Shown piece by piece: positions 46,584 through 56,726 of a stretch of 64,000 nt of DNA (position 1 is the stretch's first letter; each line of letters begins with the position of its first letter). Made by a program: the position numbers and the translations under genes. The stretch comes from Avena insularis. Lineage: Eukaryota > Streptophyta > Magnoliopsida > Poales > Poaceae. The DNA lies in assembly GCA_023614405.1 (NCBI GenBank), contig CM042685.1, positions 92,494,684 to 92,558,683 of the forward strand. The letters run 5' to 3'. Under the pieces are notes generated by a model. The model made no database searches and had not been told where the DNA came from. It was given only the letters and a program-made list of their open reading frames with translations.

Positions 46584-46881
46584 TGTCAGGCCCTCTCTGC
46601 TCCCAGCTCATCTTCGGCAGTTATCGAACGGTGCATGTATGCATTTAAGTTAATCAGACATGTTAACTGTGGTTATCTGTAATGTCTATTAGTGTACTTT
46701 GTGGCCCTATACTTTCGATATAATGGTATGGGAGTGGGTGGCTGGGAGACAAGCATAATAAAAACCCTAATTATCAGCATTATTGTTCTTCTTTTATGTC
46801 CTAACTATCGCTGAGCCTCGTGAGCTCCTCCTCAACCTCTTCTTCCGCCGTCGCCATGTCCTGGCCATCAAGGCCCTGCCA
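46584..46881 (+). repeat. Chromovirus 5' LTR
   Basis: TGTCAGGCCCTCTCTGCTCC at the start, CCCTGCCA at the end. A TATA-like GATATAATGG lies at about 46717-46726. It lacks about 38 bp found in the 3' LTR. Confidence 0.88.
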
Positions 46882-46884
46882 AAG

Positions 46885-46896
46885 TGGCATAAGAGC
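46885..46896 (+). promoter_or_regulatory. Primer-binding site of the chromovirus
   Basis: TGGCATAAGAGC, two mismatches from TGGTATCAGAGC; three bases from the LTR. Confidence 0.78.
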
Positions 46897-47019
46897 AGTC
46901 GATCTCCGGCTTCCCTCCCACCCTCCCGTTGCATCATCCTTGTTCCCTCCCTTCCTTCCCCAAGTCTCGGCGAGGTTACCGTGGAAATTGTCCTCCAGCC
47001 ATAAAATCCCTCTGCCGCC

Positions 47020-48470
47020 ATGCCTGATACCCGTGCTCGCTCTAGATCGTGCAACTCGAGCAAGTACAATAGGGGCGGGAACTCATGGGTGACGACCGAC
47101 AAAGAACATGAGGACGTGCAGCCGTGGCGCCATGCTCCCCTCGATCTCCGGTCAATTAGTTGCTGCCTAAACCGCTACGAATCCGACACCACCTCGGCCG
47201 TCGCTGCTCTCCAAGGTGATATTTCTAAGATGTCGGCTATGATGAGAACTATGGCTCTAAGCATGTCCAGATCACCAACAACAGACATTGCGCCTACTCT
47301 ACTCCTAACACTACCCAAAACCACAATTTTTCGTCACCACCGCCCCTCCCAAACCAAACCCTTTCTGCAATTCTAGAGGCACCTTTCCCACAACCACCAC
47401 TATTCCCACCACAACTTGGAAAATTGACACTAGAAAAGCTACCTTTACCCCCTGCTCAATGAATTTCCTCAACCGACTACTACCTCCACCATTGCCACCA
47501 CCACTATAGAACCCACACAAACAAAAACACCACCCATTACATCGACAACACCTTCATCTTCATATACTCAAAACACAAACCCGATGTCTCAGCCCCAGTA
47601 CTACAACCCACCAAGCCCTCCTCCCTATCAGCCGAATCAACCAAACCCATACCATCACCCTTACTATCCACCACCAATTCCATATTACCCATACTATCCT
47701 CCACCACTTCCACAAAATTCCTACTTTCAACCACCACCACCACCAAATAAACCAACACAAGAAATAACTCAAGTACAAATGCATCCCAACCATGTTCCTA
47801 ACCAGCCAAATGAACCACATATTCGTTCACCACATGTCGAACTTCCTATATTCACGAGTGAGTGTCTTAGAGGATGGTTATTGGAATGTGAGGGCATCTT
47901 CAATTTGGTAAAGGTACCTGAATATAACAGAGTTCAGTGGGGAGTGGCACACATAAGAGGATAGGCCAAAACTTGGCTCAGTAGTGTTGGGTACTTCCTA
48001 AACAGAATGAGTTGGGATTAGCTCGGTCAAGTACTCCTAGATAGATTCCAAGATTCTATGACAAATGACCCAATGGATCAGCTTCAGCTACTGAAGTGAA
48101 TTACATATGTCAATGCTTACATTGACCAATATGAAACATGGATGACTCAAATGAAGAGGGAAAGAGCCTATTTTCCACAAGATTTCTTTATTGACAGATT
48201 CATCAGTGGTTTGAAGGAAAGCATTAAACACACAGTTCAATGCCAGAAGCCTGAATAACTCTTGTCTACCTACTGGTATGCAAGACAATATGAGAAGGCA
48301 CACCTGTCCAACACTAAGAAAGTGATAGCTCATGTACTTCTACTAGGAAATTTCCACCTCAAAAAAGAATTCCAGCACCTCCACGTAGGAACATGCAACC
48401 AAATGATATGATCAGAGAACCCAAGAAATATTGGTATTGTCCTGAGAATTGGTCAGTGGGCCACAAATGC
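47020..48470 (+). pseudogene. Chromovirus gag
   Basis: It opens at 47020 with MPDTRARSRSCNSSKY and later includes RSISCCLNRYESDTTS. The middle (47584 on) is very rich in Pro, Tyr and Gln (YYNPPSPPPYQPNQPNP). The retrotransposon gag core follows: FTSECLRGWLLECEG, FNLVKVPEYNRVQWG, LLDRFQDSMTNDPMDQL and FIDRFISGLKESIK. A late WYCPENWSVGHKC is the usual gag zinc-binding tail with its first Cys lost. At least four in-frame stops and a frame change at about 47370 make it non-coding today. Confidence 0.8.
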
Positions 48471-48599
48471 TAATACATGCAAAGAGCTCTTAACACCATC
48501 CAAATGCAAGGCCACTCTGATGAGTAACTTGATGATGAAATTGTCCAACAAATACACTTGATGTCTATTACAGACAAACCTGACCCTTCCACATAGCAA

Positions 48600-48977
48600 C
48601 CCACAACTCCTGAAGAAACACCACAAGAAGCTCTGATGAATATCTCTATGGCATCATATAATGGATGTCCTAGTGACAACACCATTTCCCTCCTTCTGAC
48701 AATATCAAAACGCCAAGAAGTGGCACTTGCTGACACTGGAAGCACCAATACATTTATGTATTTGGCCTTTGCCTTGCAACACAATATTCCCTTAATAGCT
48801 TCCAAAGAAATAAGTGTCAAGGTAGAAGGAGGTGGCCTCCTTGCATCCACTGCAATAGCTTACAACTACCCCTTTTCAATACAAGGACACCACTTTGAGG
48901 CTGACTTCAGACTTCTAGAGTTACAAGGATCTGATATAATCCTTGGAGTAAATTGGTTCAAGCAATACAATCAGTAA
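48600..48977 (+). pseudogene. Chromovirus aspartic protease
   Basis: A frame of 113 codons contains VALADTGSTNTFMY (active site DTGS) and ends near DIILGVNWFKQYN, the conserved flap-side ILGxxW motif of Gypsy proteases. This is the best-preserved small domain of the element. It lacks a start of its own, being normally cut from a polyprotein. Confidence 0.85.
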
Positions 48978-49216
48978 CCTTTGATTTCATTGGAAGAAAA
49001 TTAACTCTGGGAATAGAAGCAACACTTCACACATTCCAGGATCACCTCGTACCCAGGAAAATCCAGTAAGCTCATACAACAAGGAGCTATGGGATACATG
49101 CTAATGAATACTAGCTCAGAGGATGCAACCACTATTGATGTTTCTCAGCCTCACTAGGTACGAGAGTCTATTTCTAACCTGTTACAAGAGTTCTAGGATA
49201 TCTTTCAACGACCAAC

Positions 49217-49930
49217 ATGCCTATCCCCACAGAGAGAAGAGGACACCAAATTCCACTATTCCCAGGTGCCAAGCCTCCTAACATCAGACCATACAGAATG
49301 TCTCATAGTCAGAAAAATGAAGTGGAACTTCTTATCAAGCAGATTCTTCAAAATAATGAGATCAGACCCAACAAAAGCCCTTGCTCATCACCTGCTATCT
49401 TATTCAGAAAAAAGGACAAATCCTGGAGATTCTGTGTGGACTTCAGAGGATTAAATGATCTCATAGTAAAGAACAAGTTTCCCATTCCAGTTATTGAAGA
49501 TTTGCTAGATGAGCTCAATGGAGCAACTATATTCTCCAAATTTGACCTCAGGTCTGGATACCACCAAATTACAATGAAATTAGAAGATATTCCTAAAACA
49601 TCCTTTTCCACCCACCTTGGCCACTATGAGTACTTGGTGATGCCTTTTGTTCTGTGCAATGCACTAGCTACATTTTAGGATATCATGAACAACCTCTTCT
49701 CCAAGTTCTTAAGAAAATTTGTGCTTGTATTCTTTGATGAAATCCTAGTCTACGGCAAGACAAGCCAAGAGCATGAACAACACCTAATTGCTGTCACGAC
49801 TGTATTCAGGAACCATGCACTGACAGCCAAGTTATCCAAATGTCCCTTTGCACAAAAACACAAGTGGAATACCTGGGGCATATTATCTCTGGACAAGGAG
49901 TACAAACTGATCCCTCGAAGATAAAAGACA
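49217..49930 (+). pseudogene. Chromovirus reverse transcriptase
   Basis: Shows PYRMSHSQKNEVELLIKQ, SPCSSPAILFRKKDKSWRF, the FCVDFRGLND motif, FSKFDLRSGYHQI and KTSFSTHLGHYEY. A TAG at 49676-49678 replaces a Gln just before DIMNNLFSKFL. The catalytic motif reads FFDEILVYG, where the second Asp of the usual DD pair is Glu, so polymerase activity would be lost even without the stop. Confidence 0.88.
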
Positions 49931-50039
49931 TTCTCAAATGGCCAACACCATAAAATCTCAAAAAACTCAAATGATTTTTGGGACTGACTAGGTATTATAG
50001 GATATTCATCAAAAACTATGCCTCAGTCTGACTAGGTAT

Positions 50040-50500
50040 TATAACATACTCAAAAGGAATGCCTTCACTGTGGTCCCCCACAATATCAAGCATTTGATGA
50101 AGTCAAGAAAATAATGTCTTCTCCACCTCTAATGAGCCTGCCTAACTTTTCAACACCCTTCACACTAGAAACCGATGCTCGTGCTTCTGGATTAGGTGCT
50201 GTCCTCATGCAACAAGCCAAACCCATTATATTCTTCAACAAGTGTTTGGGACCAAATAATGCTGCCAAATAAATCTATGAGAAAGAAGCATGGAAATATT
50301 GGAAGCCCTAAAAAATGGAGGAATTACTTCTTAGGTAACAAGCTCATTATCAAAACAAACCAATGTAGCTTAAAGTTCCTGGACAGTTAGAAAATGTTGG
50401 AGGGTATTCAAATCAAATTAAGACTCAAGATTTTGGAGCTTGATTTCACCATTGAGTACATAAGGGGGTAGAAAACAGCGCAGCAGATGCACTGTTTAGA
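50040..50500 (+). pseudogene. Chromovirus RNase H
   Basis: Fragments in shifted frames: SLPNFSTPFTLETDARASG (first catalytic Asp), VLMQQAKPIIFFNKCLG, then a stop in place of a sensed codon before IYEKEAWKYW. Decayed but in the right position between RT and integrase. Confidence 0.7.
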
Positions 50501-50739
50501 CAATTCTAGCCTGATGAAGAAATAGCCAACAACTCCACTTTGACAGATGAATGTTGGGCCACCACCATGGAAATTCCCTCTTGTATAGATGACATAATGT
50601 CCTCTTATGCTGGAGACGTGCACTGTACCAGATTACTCTAGGAGCTCACTCTTTACAGCAACATCAACCCCAAATAAAGCCTGCAATCTGGTGTCTTAAG
50701 ATACAAAGGAAGACTGTACATTGGAAATGCTTCCAACCT

Positions 50740-51520
50740 GAAAGTCAAATTCTTCAAATCCTTCTACTCTTCAATTTTCAGGAGGCATTCAGGAAACAGA
50801 GTTACCTACCACAGAATCAAACAAGTATTCTACTCGCCAAAAATGAGAGAAATGATCACTTCCATGGTTGCTGAGTGTCCAGTTTGTCAAATCTCCAAAA
50901 TTGAAAAAGGTACCCTACCTTGGCCCGCTTGATCCACTAAACATTCCACAGGAAAAGTGGGCCAAAATTAGCATGGACCTTGTGGAAGGATTACCCACTT
51001 CCAAAGGCAAAAATGTCATTTTTGTTATGTTGACAGATTGACAAAATATGCTCATTTCATTCCCTTAGCGCATGCATATATAGTGGACAAAGTAGATGAT
51101 CTCTTCATGGAAAATGTGGTGAAATTACATGGTCCTCCATCTGTCATCATATCTGATAGGGACATAATATTCACAAGTAAGTTGTGGAAAGAATTTTTCT
51201 TCGCTCTAAAAATTGATTTGCACTTTTCCACAGCTTATCAGCCTAAATCAGATGGACAAACCGACAGAGTTAATCAATGTCTAGAACAGTATCTCAGGTG
51301 CATGGCATTTTGTGAACCAAAGAAATGGATGGACTGGCTAGCAGATGCTGAATGGTGGTACAATTACAGCTACCACACTTCCATTAAGATGTACCCATTC
51401 CAGGACATATATGAATATTCTCCTCCCATACTGAGCAACCTACCTACTACTAACCAAATGCCACCAGAAGCCCAACAGACAATATAAGAACAAAATAACA
51501 TGCTACAAAATCTGCAGCAC
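50740..51520 (+). pseudogene. Chromovirus integrase
   Basis: An HHCC zinc region (RRHSGNRVTYHRIKQVF, then VAECPVCQ, 50775-50900) precedes the catalytic core. In the frame open from 51038 the second catalytic Asp is in VIISDRD. The expected Glu 35 residues later, in the usual QTERVN, is Asp here (GQTDRVNQCLEQ). The first Asp lies just upstream in a frame-shifted stretch. Integrase inserts element DNA into chromosomes; this copy is inactive. Confidence 0.85.
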
Positions 51521-52018
51521 AACCTAGACAAAGCACATAGTTTAATGAAGAAGTTTGCTAACAAGTCTAGAACAGAGAGATCCTTTTTTCTTGGAGATAT
51601 GGTATATCTGAAAATGCAACCACACCGAGAACATGCACTGGGCAGTTTCAATCCTCTGAAGCTTGCATCAAAATGGTATGGCCCTTATAAAATTATCAAG
51701 CTAGTGGGTAAACTTGCTTATCCACTCCAGCTTCCTCAAGGTACTCAACTTCACGACATATTACATGTTAATTAGTTGAAGAAACATGTTGGGCCTCAAG
51801 ATGTTCCCAACCAAAAGCTACCCCTGTTTACACAAATAGGTAAAATCAAAGCCTTTCCCTTGTCAATTCTGCAACATCGTCAGGTAGCTCACTCCGCTGG
51901 AGAATATGATGTCGCCATTCCTCAATGGTTGATACACCGGGAGAACAGTACACCTGAAGAGGCCACATGGGAAGACGTTGCCTACATTACAGCCACCTTT
52001 CCAGAGTTCAAGCTTTGA
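51521..52018 (+). pseudogene. Chromovirus integrase C-terminus and chromodomain
   Basis: The GPY/F-like region shows FNPLKLASKWYGPYKIIKL and LHDILHVN, then a stop in place of a codon before LKKHVG. A chromodomain-type end follows: PQWLIHRENSTPEEATWED, then FPEFKL and a natural stop at 52016-52018. Chromodomains guide such elements to particular chromatin. Confidence 0.82.
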
Positions 52019-52029
52019 AGTCTTGAGTC

Positions 52030-52042
52030 AAGGAGGGAGCAT
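52030..52042 (+). promoter_or_regulatory. Polypurine tract of the chromovirus
   Basis: AAGGAGGGAGCAT directly before the 3' LTR. Confidence 0.85.
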
Positions 52043-52378
52043 TGTTAAGCCCTCTCTGCTCCCAGTTCATCTTCGTCAGTTATCAGACAGTGAAGACTCA
52101 GGGTTACCGCTTCTATAGTTTGGACTGTTGGATGTATGCGTTTAAGTTAATCACACATGTTAATTGTGGTTATCTATAATATCTATTAATGTACTGCATA
52201 GCCCTATCCTTTCGATATAAAGGGATGGAAGTGGGTGGCTGGGAGGCACACATAACAAAAACCCTAATTATCATCACTACTGTTCTTCTTTTCTATCATA
52301 ACTATCGCTCTGAGCCTCATGAGCTCCTCAACCCCCTTCTTCCACCGCCGCCATGTTCTGGCCATCGAGGCCCTGACA
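52043..52378 (+). repeat. Chromovirus 3' LTR
   Basis: Starts TGTTAAGCCCTCTCTGCTCC, ends GGCCCTGACA, 336 bp, with a TATA-like GATATAAAGG at about 52214-52223. Confidence 0.9.
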
Positions 52379-53297
52379 ATCACATGGCAGGGCCTGCCTG
52401 CGAGGGAGGAGCAGGGAGGTGGGGCGGTGCTTGGCAGCTGGATCCCGCGGTGGAGGTCGCTTGCGGGGTGGTTCGGCCACGCGGAACGAGCGGGTGGGGA
52501 AGGTGCGAGCGGCAGCACAAGCGAGCGAGAGCACGGATAGAGGAGGCTGAGCAGGGCATGCATCATGGGGTGGGGAAGACCAGATCAGGGAGAGAGGGGA
52601 GCGGGACCGCGTACGGGGTATGTGGGGTCAGCGGTGCTGGCTTACACGGTTTGTACATAGGATGGGGTGGATGGTGTTGGCAGGGATAGGGAGGCGTGTT
52701 AGCGTGCTTCTAGGCGAGTGACGTGTTGTGTGCAGGGGTCGAAATGGTGTGGTGGGTGTGCGGGTTGGATCAAGCGGCGGGTAGAGTGCGACTGGGTGTA
52801 ACGCGCGGGGTGGTTCGTGTAAGTGTGTGGAGCGGCCAGGGTTGGTTATGTAGATGGTGGGTGTGAGGCGTGGTGTGCCCTGGTTTCAACCTGCAGCGGG
52901 GAGGGGGTGCAGCAAGTGGTGGGGATAGGGTTAGGGTTAGTAGATCTAGGGTAATACGCTGCTACTAGCTGGGCCCTTGGGCCTGGGTGGTGGCGGCCTC
53001 TCCTAGAAACAAAAATAGTTTTAATTTTGTTTTGTTCATTTATTCTTATACAAAAGACTTTTGTAAATATTTTTAGACTAACAAAATATTTGGAAGGATC
53101 GGGTTTGACATTCGAAAAAAGAGAGGGATATTTGTAGAAAACAAAATAGGTCTTTTAGCAAAATAATTTTTGGCAAACATATGCATAATGACATGATGAT
53201 GCTCAAATGTAATGTGGCATGATGACATGAGCATGTGATCATGATGATGCACAAATAAGAATGCTTTTCTGGTAGTGGTTTTATCTGGGTTGCTAAA
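52379..53297 (-). mobile_element. Solo LTR A, right part
   Basis: Continues the LTR after the chromovirus (target copy ATCAC, 52379-52383). The first 550 bp are GC-rich and leader-like; the rest is AT-rich with ATGATG words (53190-53250). The outer tip reads TTTAGCAACCCAG on the minus strand, consistent with a mutated TGT start. Frames here are shadows. Confidence 0.68.
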
Positions 53298-53405
53298 CTA
53301 TGGTTACTTCGTCAAGATCAAGCCCCCCAGATCAGTCTCAAGACACAATATTTCTGAGGTTCTCATAGGGTAGGGTGTGCATATGTGCGTTCATAGGGGT
53401 GAGTG
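53298..53405 (+). repeat. SINE-like repeat S3, right half, starting with CTATG
   Basis: CTATGGTTACTTCGTCAAG, then GATCAGTCTCAAGACACAAT and GTTCATAGGGGTGAGTG. It continues the module broken at 43808 by solo LTR A. It is cut on its right by the LTR at 53406. Confidence 0.6.
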
Positions 53406-55357
53406 TGTGGGACCCTGGATTTACGATATGAGAATCCCCATTTGGAATCTGGGAAAGGATCTGACTTCATGTCCTTATTGATAGTAAAAGATTTTATACA
53501 TTTGATTCCTAGATTCTTTTACTAGGAAAATGATAAATCTGTTTTAGCTGGAATTATTGAGTGGTTGGTTAATGTGATGATACTCCCTAATAGCTTATGT
53601 GCATAAGACTGCCACTGTGGTGTCTCTATTTTGGAAGGTGCACAGTGGTAAATCTTGTGTGCATGATTTGTTGTTAGTTTTGTGGCTTTTGATACCCTTA
53701 GATCTTCTGCTGTGGTGCCCCCCTGAGGTGTGTGCACAGCAGTGGATCTAATTAGCATGATCAGCTGATATGCCCCTGCCAATGATGCATAAGCTGAGGC
53801 CCAATTATCCTCTATGATGATTCTAGCATAGCTATTCTATGCTACACTAAGAGCCTTCTCTCCCTAGATGATTAGCTTTCTTGAAATGATAAGAACTGGT
53901 ACTACATAGATCTGATACCAACCTGTTGTTTGTGCATGATCTATGGACTATTGGAAATCTTGATCTTCTTGAGTTACTATAACTTCCCTGCTACTAGCAG
54001 CCTTCTTCTCATCGAACTGCTGCTAATCTTGATCTCCTCCTTGTCCTAGCTCCTAGATGGCTCCACTAAGCAAACAGAGTTAGGGATGTGGTGGTGATCT
54101 GGGTGAGTGCTATGGTTGTCATCTCCCTTTTGTGCTCCATGTGAATGCTTCTTGTGTCGATAGCACATTACTTGCATGTTGTGATTGTGCTGCTGTCAAG
54201 TGGGACCCCTGGGTTCAAGTTTCAACATAGGGATATTTATTGATATGGATCAACTCGGCTGGGTGCTATTATATCAAGTTTGGCTTTATTTGTGTGTTGC
54301 CAAGTGGAATGGATTTCTTTACTATTCGTCCAAGGTGAAACCTGCCCCTTTTGTCCACTGCCAATGAGGTTGTTCTGAGGCAAAACATACTAATAAGAAC
54401 AAATATTCTTTTGGTGAAACTTGCCCCATTTTAATATACTCAATGATGTGACAAAACAGTGCATCTCACTGTTACTACTAAGAGTATTAATACTAACCCC
54501 TTCCTTCCATCTGTTTAGCATTTGTTTTGCAGGTACTAAGAAAAAATACAGGAGGTCAAGTAGATAGGAATTCTAGCTTAGGTTTTTTATCTATTGTAAT
54601 CTTCTTATTTTTATTGTAATAACAATGTAACCCTTCTATATTTTATTAAAGCTTTTCTTTTTATCTATTTGTAGTTATTCATCTATGTAATGAATTTGAA
54701 TTTACTTGTATTGATTAAATCTTTATATTATTAATTAAATATTTCTTCTTATTTGTATTTCTTTTATTTCCATTAATCTATATGATTTCTTCTTTTTTAT
54801 TTACTATTTTGTACTTTTATTTTTATTCTTTTATTGTAAAAGAATAATATAATACTTCATGTATTCTTTTTTTATAAATAATTCTATTATCTCCTTGTTG
54901 TAATCATTTCTTTTTATTCCTTTGTTATAAAAGGATAATGTAATATACATATATTCGTTTAATAAAGAACTTTTATATTTGTTTCATTAATGTAATTCAT
55001 TTTCTATTTTCCTTATTCATTTAATTAATATTTTTATAATCTTTTCTTTATTCTTTTATTATGAAAGAACAATGCAATGTTGGTCTTAAAGAATCTTTAT
55101 ACTTTTGTTGATAGCACTTGTATTTGTCTTATTGTGAATAATTATTTATAATTCAAATTTCTCACCTCATAATTCAACAAAACAACAGAGGTCATGTCAA
55201 AATTCATCACACTCCCCCTAATTCATCAGAGTGAGAATTCTATCACTCTAGCCTTTTAACTTGGCGAAAAATTCACCCGGATTTTCAGATGCATGCATGT
55301 AGATGCACAAAATTCTAAATCTACCCTTCGTTTAGTCCTAAATGCTGGGATGTTACA
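53406..55357 (-). mobile_element. Gypsy (Tekay-like) 3' LTR, minus strand
   Basis: On the minus strand it starts TGTAACATCCCAGCATTTAG at 55357 and ends GGGTCCCACA at 53406, 1952 bp, TG...CA. It directly follows a polypurine run and the pol C-terminal tail. The part at 54590-55150 is extremely AT-rich. The flanking GAGTG at 53401-53405 would be its target copy, but the partner is not in view. Confidence 0.75.
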
Positions 55358-55553
55358 AACTTCCCCCCTTAAATTAAACTTCGTCCCGAAGTTTGTGGTT
55401 TCTTGTTCATGAAGGTTTCAGATAAGCTCGTCTTGAGTTTTCTTCTTTCCTCCCAGTTTCTTGTCTTCCCAAAATGATGTTTTTAGTAAACTCGGCGTTC
55501 CTTGAGTTTACTTTTAACCTAGATTTAGTTATGGTTAATGCCTAATGCTAAAT
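55358..55553 (-). pseudogene. Gypsy pol C-terminal tail and polypurine tract
   Basis: The minus strand reads TTNFGTKFNLRGEVCNI across the LTR border, the typical end of Tekay-type pol that runs into the 3' LTR. The purine run AAGGGGGGAAGTT (about 55358-55371) is the likely polypurine tract. All of protease, RT, RNase H, integrase and chromodomain is missing between this and gag. Confidence 0.6.
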
Positions 55554-56726
55554 TTAGAATTTCTCGCGAAACTTCATGAAATTGATTTTGACCTTGAACA
55601 CCATTATTGACGAAGAACTACTGATGCTAAGCATACCTATTATAGCCTTGCCGGTGTTGTTCCACCCGAAGTCTCCGCCTCTTGATGGCAATCCTTCTCC
55701 TCGAGTAACCAACATGTTGGGATATTCAGATCTCTTATGTCCGTCCAGACCACACCTATAACACACCTTATTGGTCTTCCAACAATTCCTACTTAGGTGA
55801 ACTGAAGTTCCACACTTATTGCATATGATCTGTTTCTTTCGTTTTGATGCCTCATGTTTTGATGTACCATTTGTGGATATATATCTGGGCATAAAACTTA
55901 AGTTTGATGTTGACTCTAGAGATTGAATCTTTTTTAGTTCCCTTATAGCTCTTTTCTTGGCTAATTTCTTCCTCTCTTCCACTAGCATCTTGTAATCATC
56001 CTCGAAAGTAATTGCTACATCAACCAGCTCTTGGAAACGTCGTGTTAAAGCCTCTCGTATTTTCATCTTCATATAAGGGTTTAATCCTTCCAAGAACCTT
56101 CTCTTGTGCTTCTCCTCCGTATTTACCTCATCAACTGCATAACGAGATAATTTACTAAACTTGCTAACATATTTCATCACGGTTTCATCATTTTTCCGTA
56201 AGTCCATGAATTCTCTCCTCTTAAATTCTATAATTCTCTCCGGAACATGATACTCACGAAACTTTTGCTTGAATTCTTCCCAAGTGAATATCTCTTCTGG
56301 TGTGTGCATGGCTAATTGATTTTCCCACCAATTTGCGGTAGGTCCGGATAGAAGAAATGTTGCATATCGTAACTTCTCCTCATCATTGCATCCAACTGTT
56401 TTAAGCTTCCTTTCTGTATCCATAAGACAATCCTCCGCATCCATAGGTTCTGGTGCAGATACAAAAGGAACTAGTTTGGAATTTTGGAAATTAGAAAGAC
56501 TTACTCTGATATCTTTGTTCCCCTCTCCGGGTCCAATTCGTTTGAGTATCTATTGCATGAACTTATTCTGGTACTCTTGCATCATTTGCATGTATTGCAT
56601 GAAATTCTCCTCTGTCAACGGACGAGTTGATGGTCCAGTTGCGGGTACATCCTCATTACTTTCCCTCTGCTTAGCTTCTTGCTCCATACGATGTCCTTCA
56701 GACCCAGCCTCTAATCCCGTATCCAT
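55554..56726 (-). pseudogene. Gypsy (Tekay-like) gag
   Basis: From an ATG at 56724-56726 (MDTGLEAGSEGHRMEQEAKQ) the frame is open except for one TAG (at about 56550) in a run of Gln and Met (QYMQMMQEYQNKFMQ). After the stop it continues through FVSAPEPMDAEDC, then WENQLAMHTPEEIFTWEEF, FREYHVPERIIEFKRREF and RFLEGLNPYMKMKIREAL, the retrotransposon gag core. Two zinc knuckles follow: CNKCGTSVHLSRNC, intact, and CYRCGLDGHKRSEY, with the last Cys changed to Tyr. Gag packages element RNA. One point mutation apart, this gag is nearly intact. Confidence 0.88.

Larger units (their letters stand above)
40278..47524. repeat. Large direct tandem duplication, second copy
   Basis: Counterpart of 32851-40264. 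The offset is 7427 at the start, 7423 near 35.5 kb and 7259 from 36.9 kb on, because this copy lacks 164 bp corresponding to 36703-36866. Beyond 47524 the sequence runs on into the rest of the chromovirus, so this copy keeps the original right-hand context. Confidence 0.95.
46584..52378 (+). mobile_element. Reina-like chromovirus (Ty3/Gypsy with chromodomain), 5795 bp
   Basis: Short LTRs (298 and 336 bp), tRNA-Met-type PBS, gag, protease, RT, RNase H, integrase and a C-terminal chromodomain in Gypsy order, then polypurine tract. Short LTRs with this PBS and a chromodomain suggest the Reina clade. Flanks are GTCAC (46579-46583) and ATCAC (52379-52383), a target copy with one change. Multiple stops break every domain. 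The LTRs differ by a 38-bp indel and substitutions, so the insertion is old, certainly older than the tandem duplication. Confidence 0.88.

Noticed and set aside
47560..47820. Trp/Val-rich minus-strand frames opposite the chromovirus gag
   Set aside because: Antisense of a Pro/Tyr-rich gag stretch; composition is a direct mirror of CCA-rich DNA.
52910..52945. Telomere-like GGGTTAGGGTTAG
   Set aside because: Only about two units, and not the plant TTTAGGG repeat in phase. Too short to mean an interstitial telomere.
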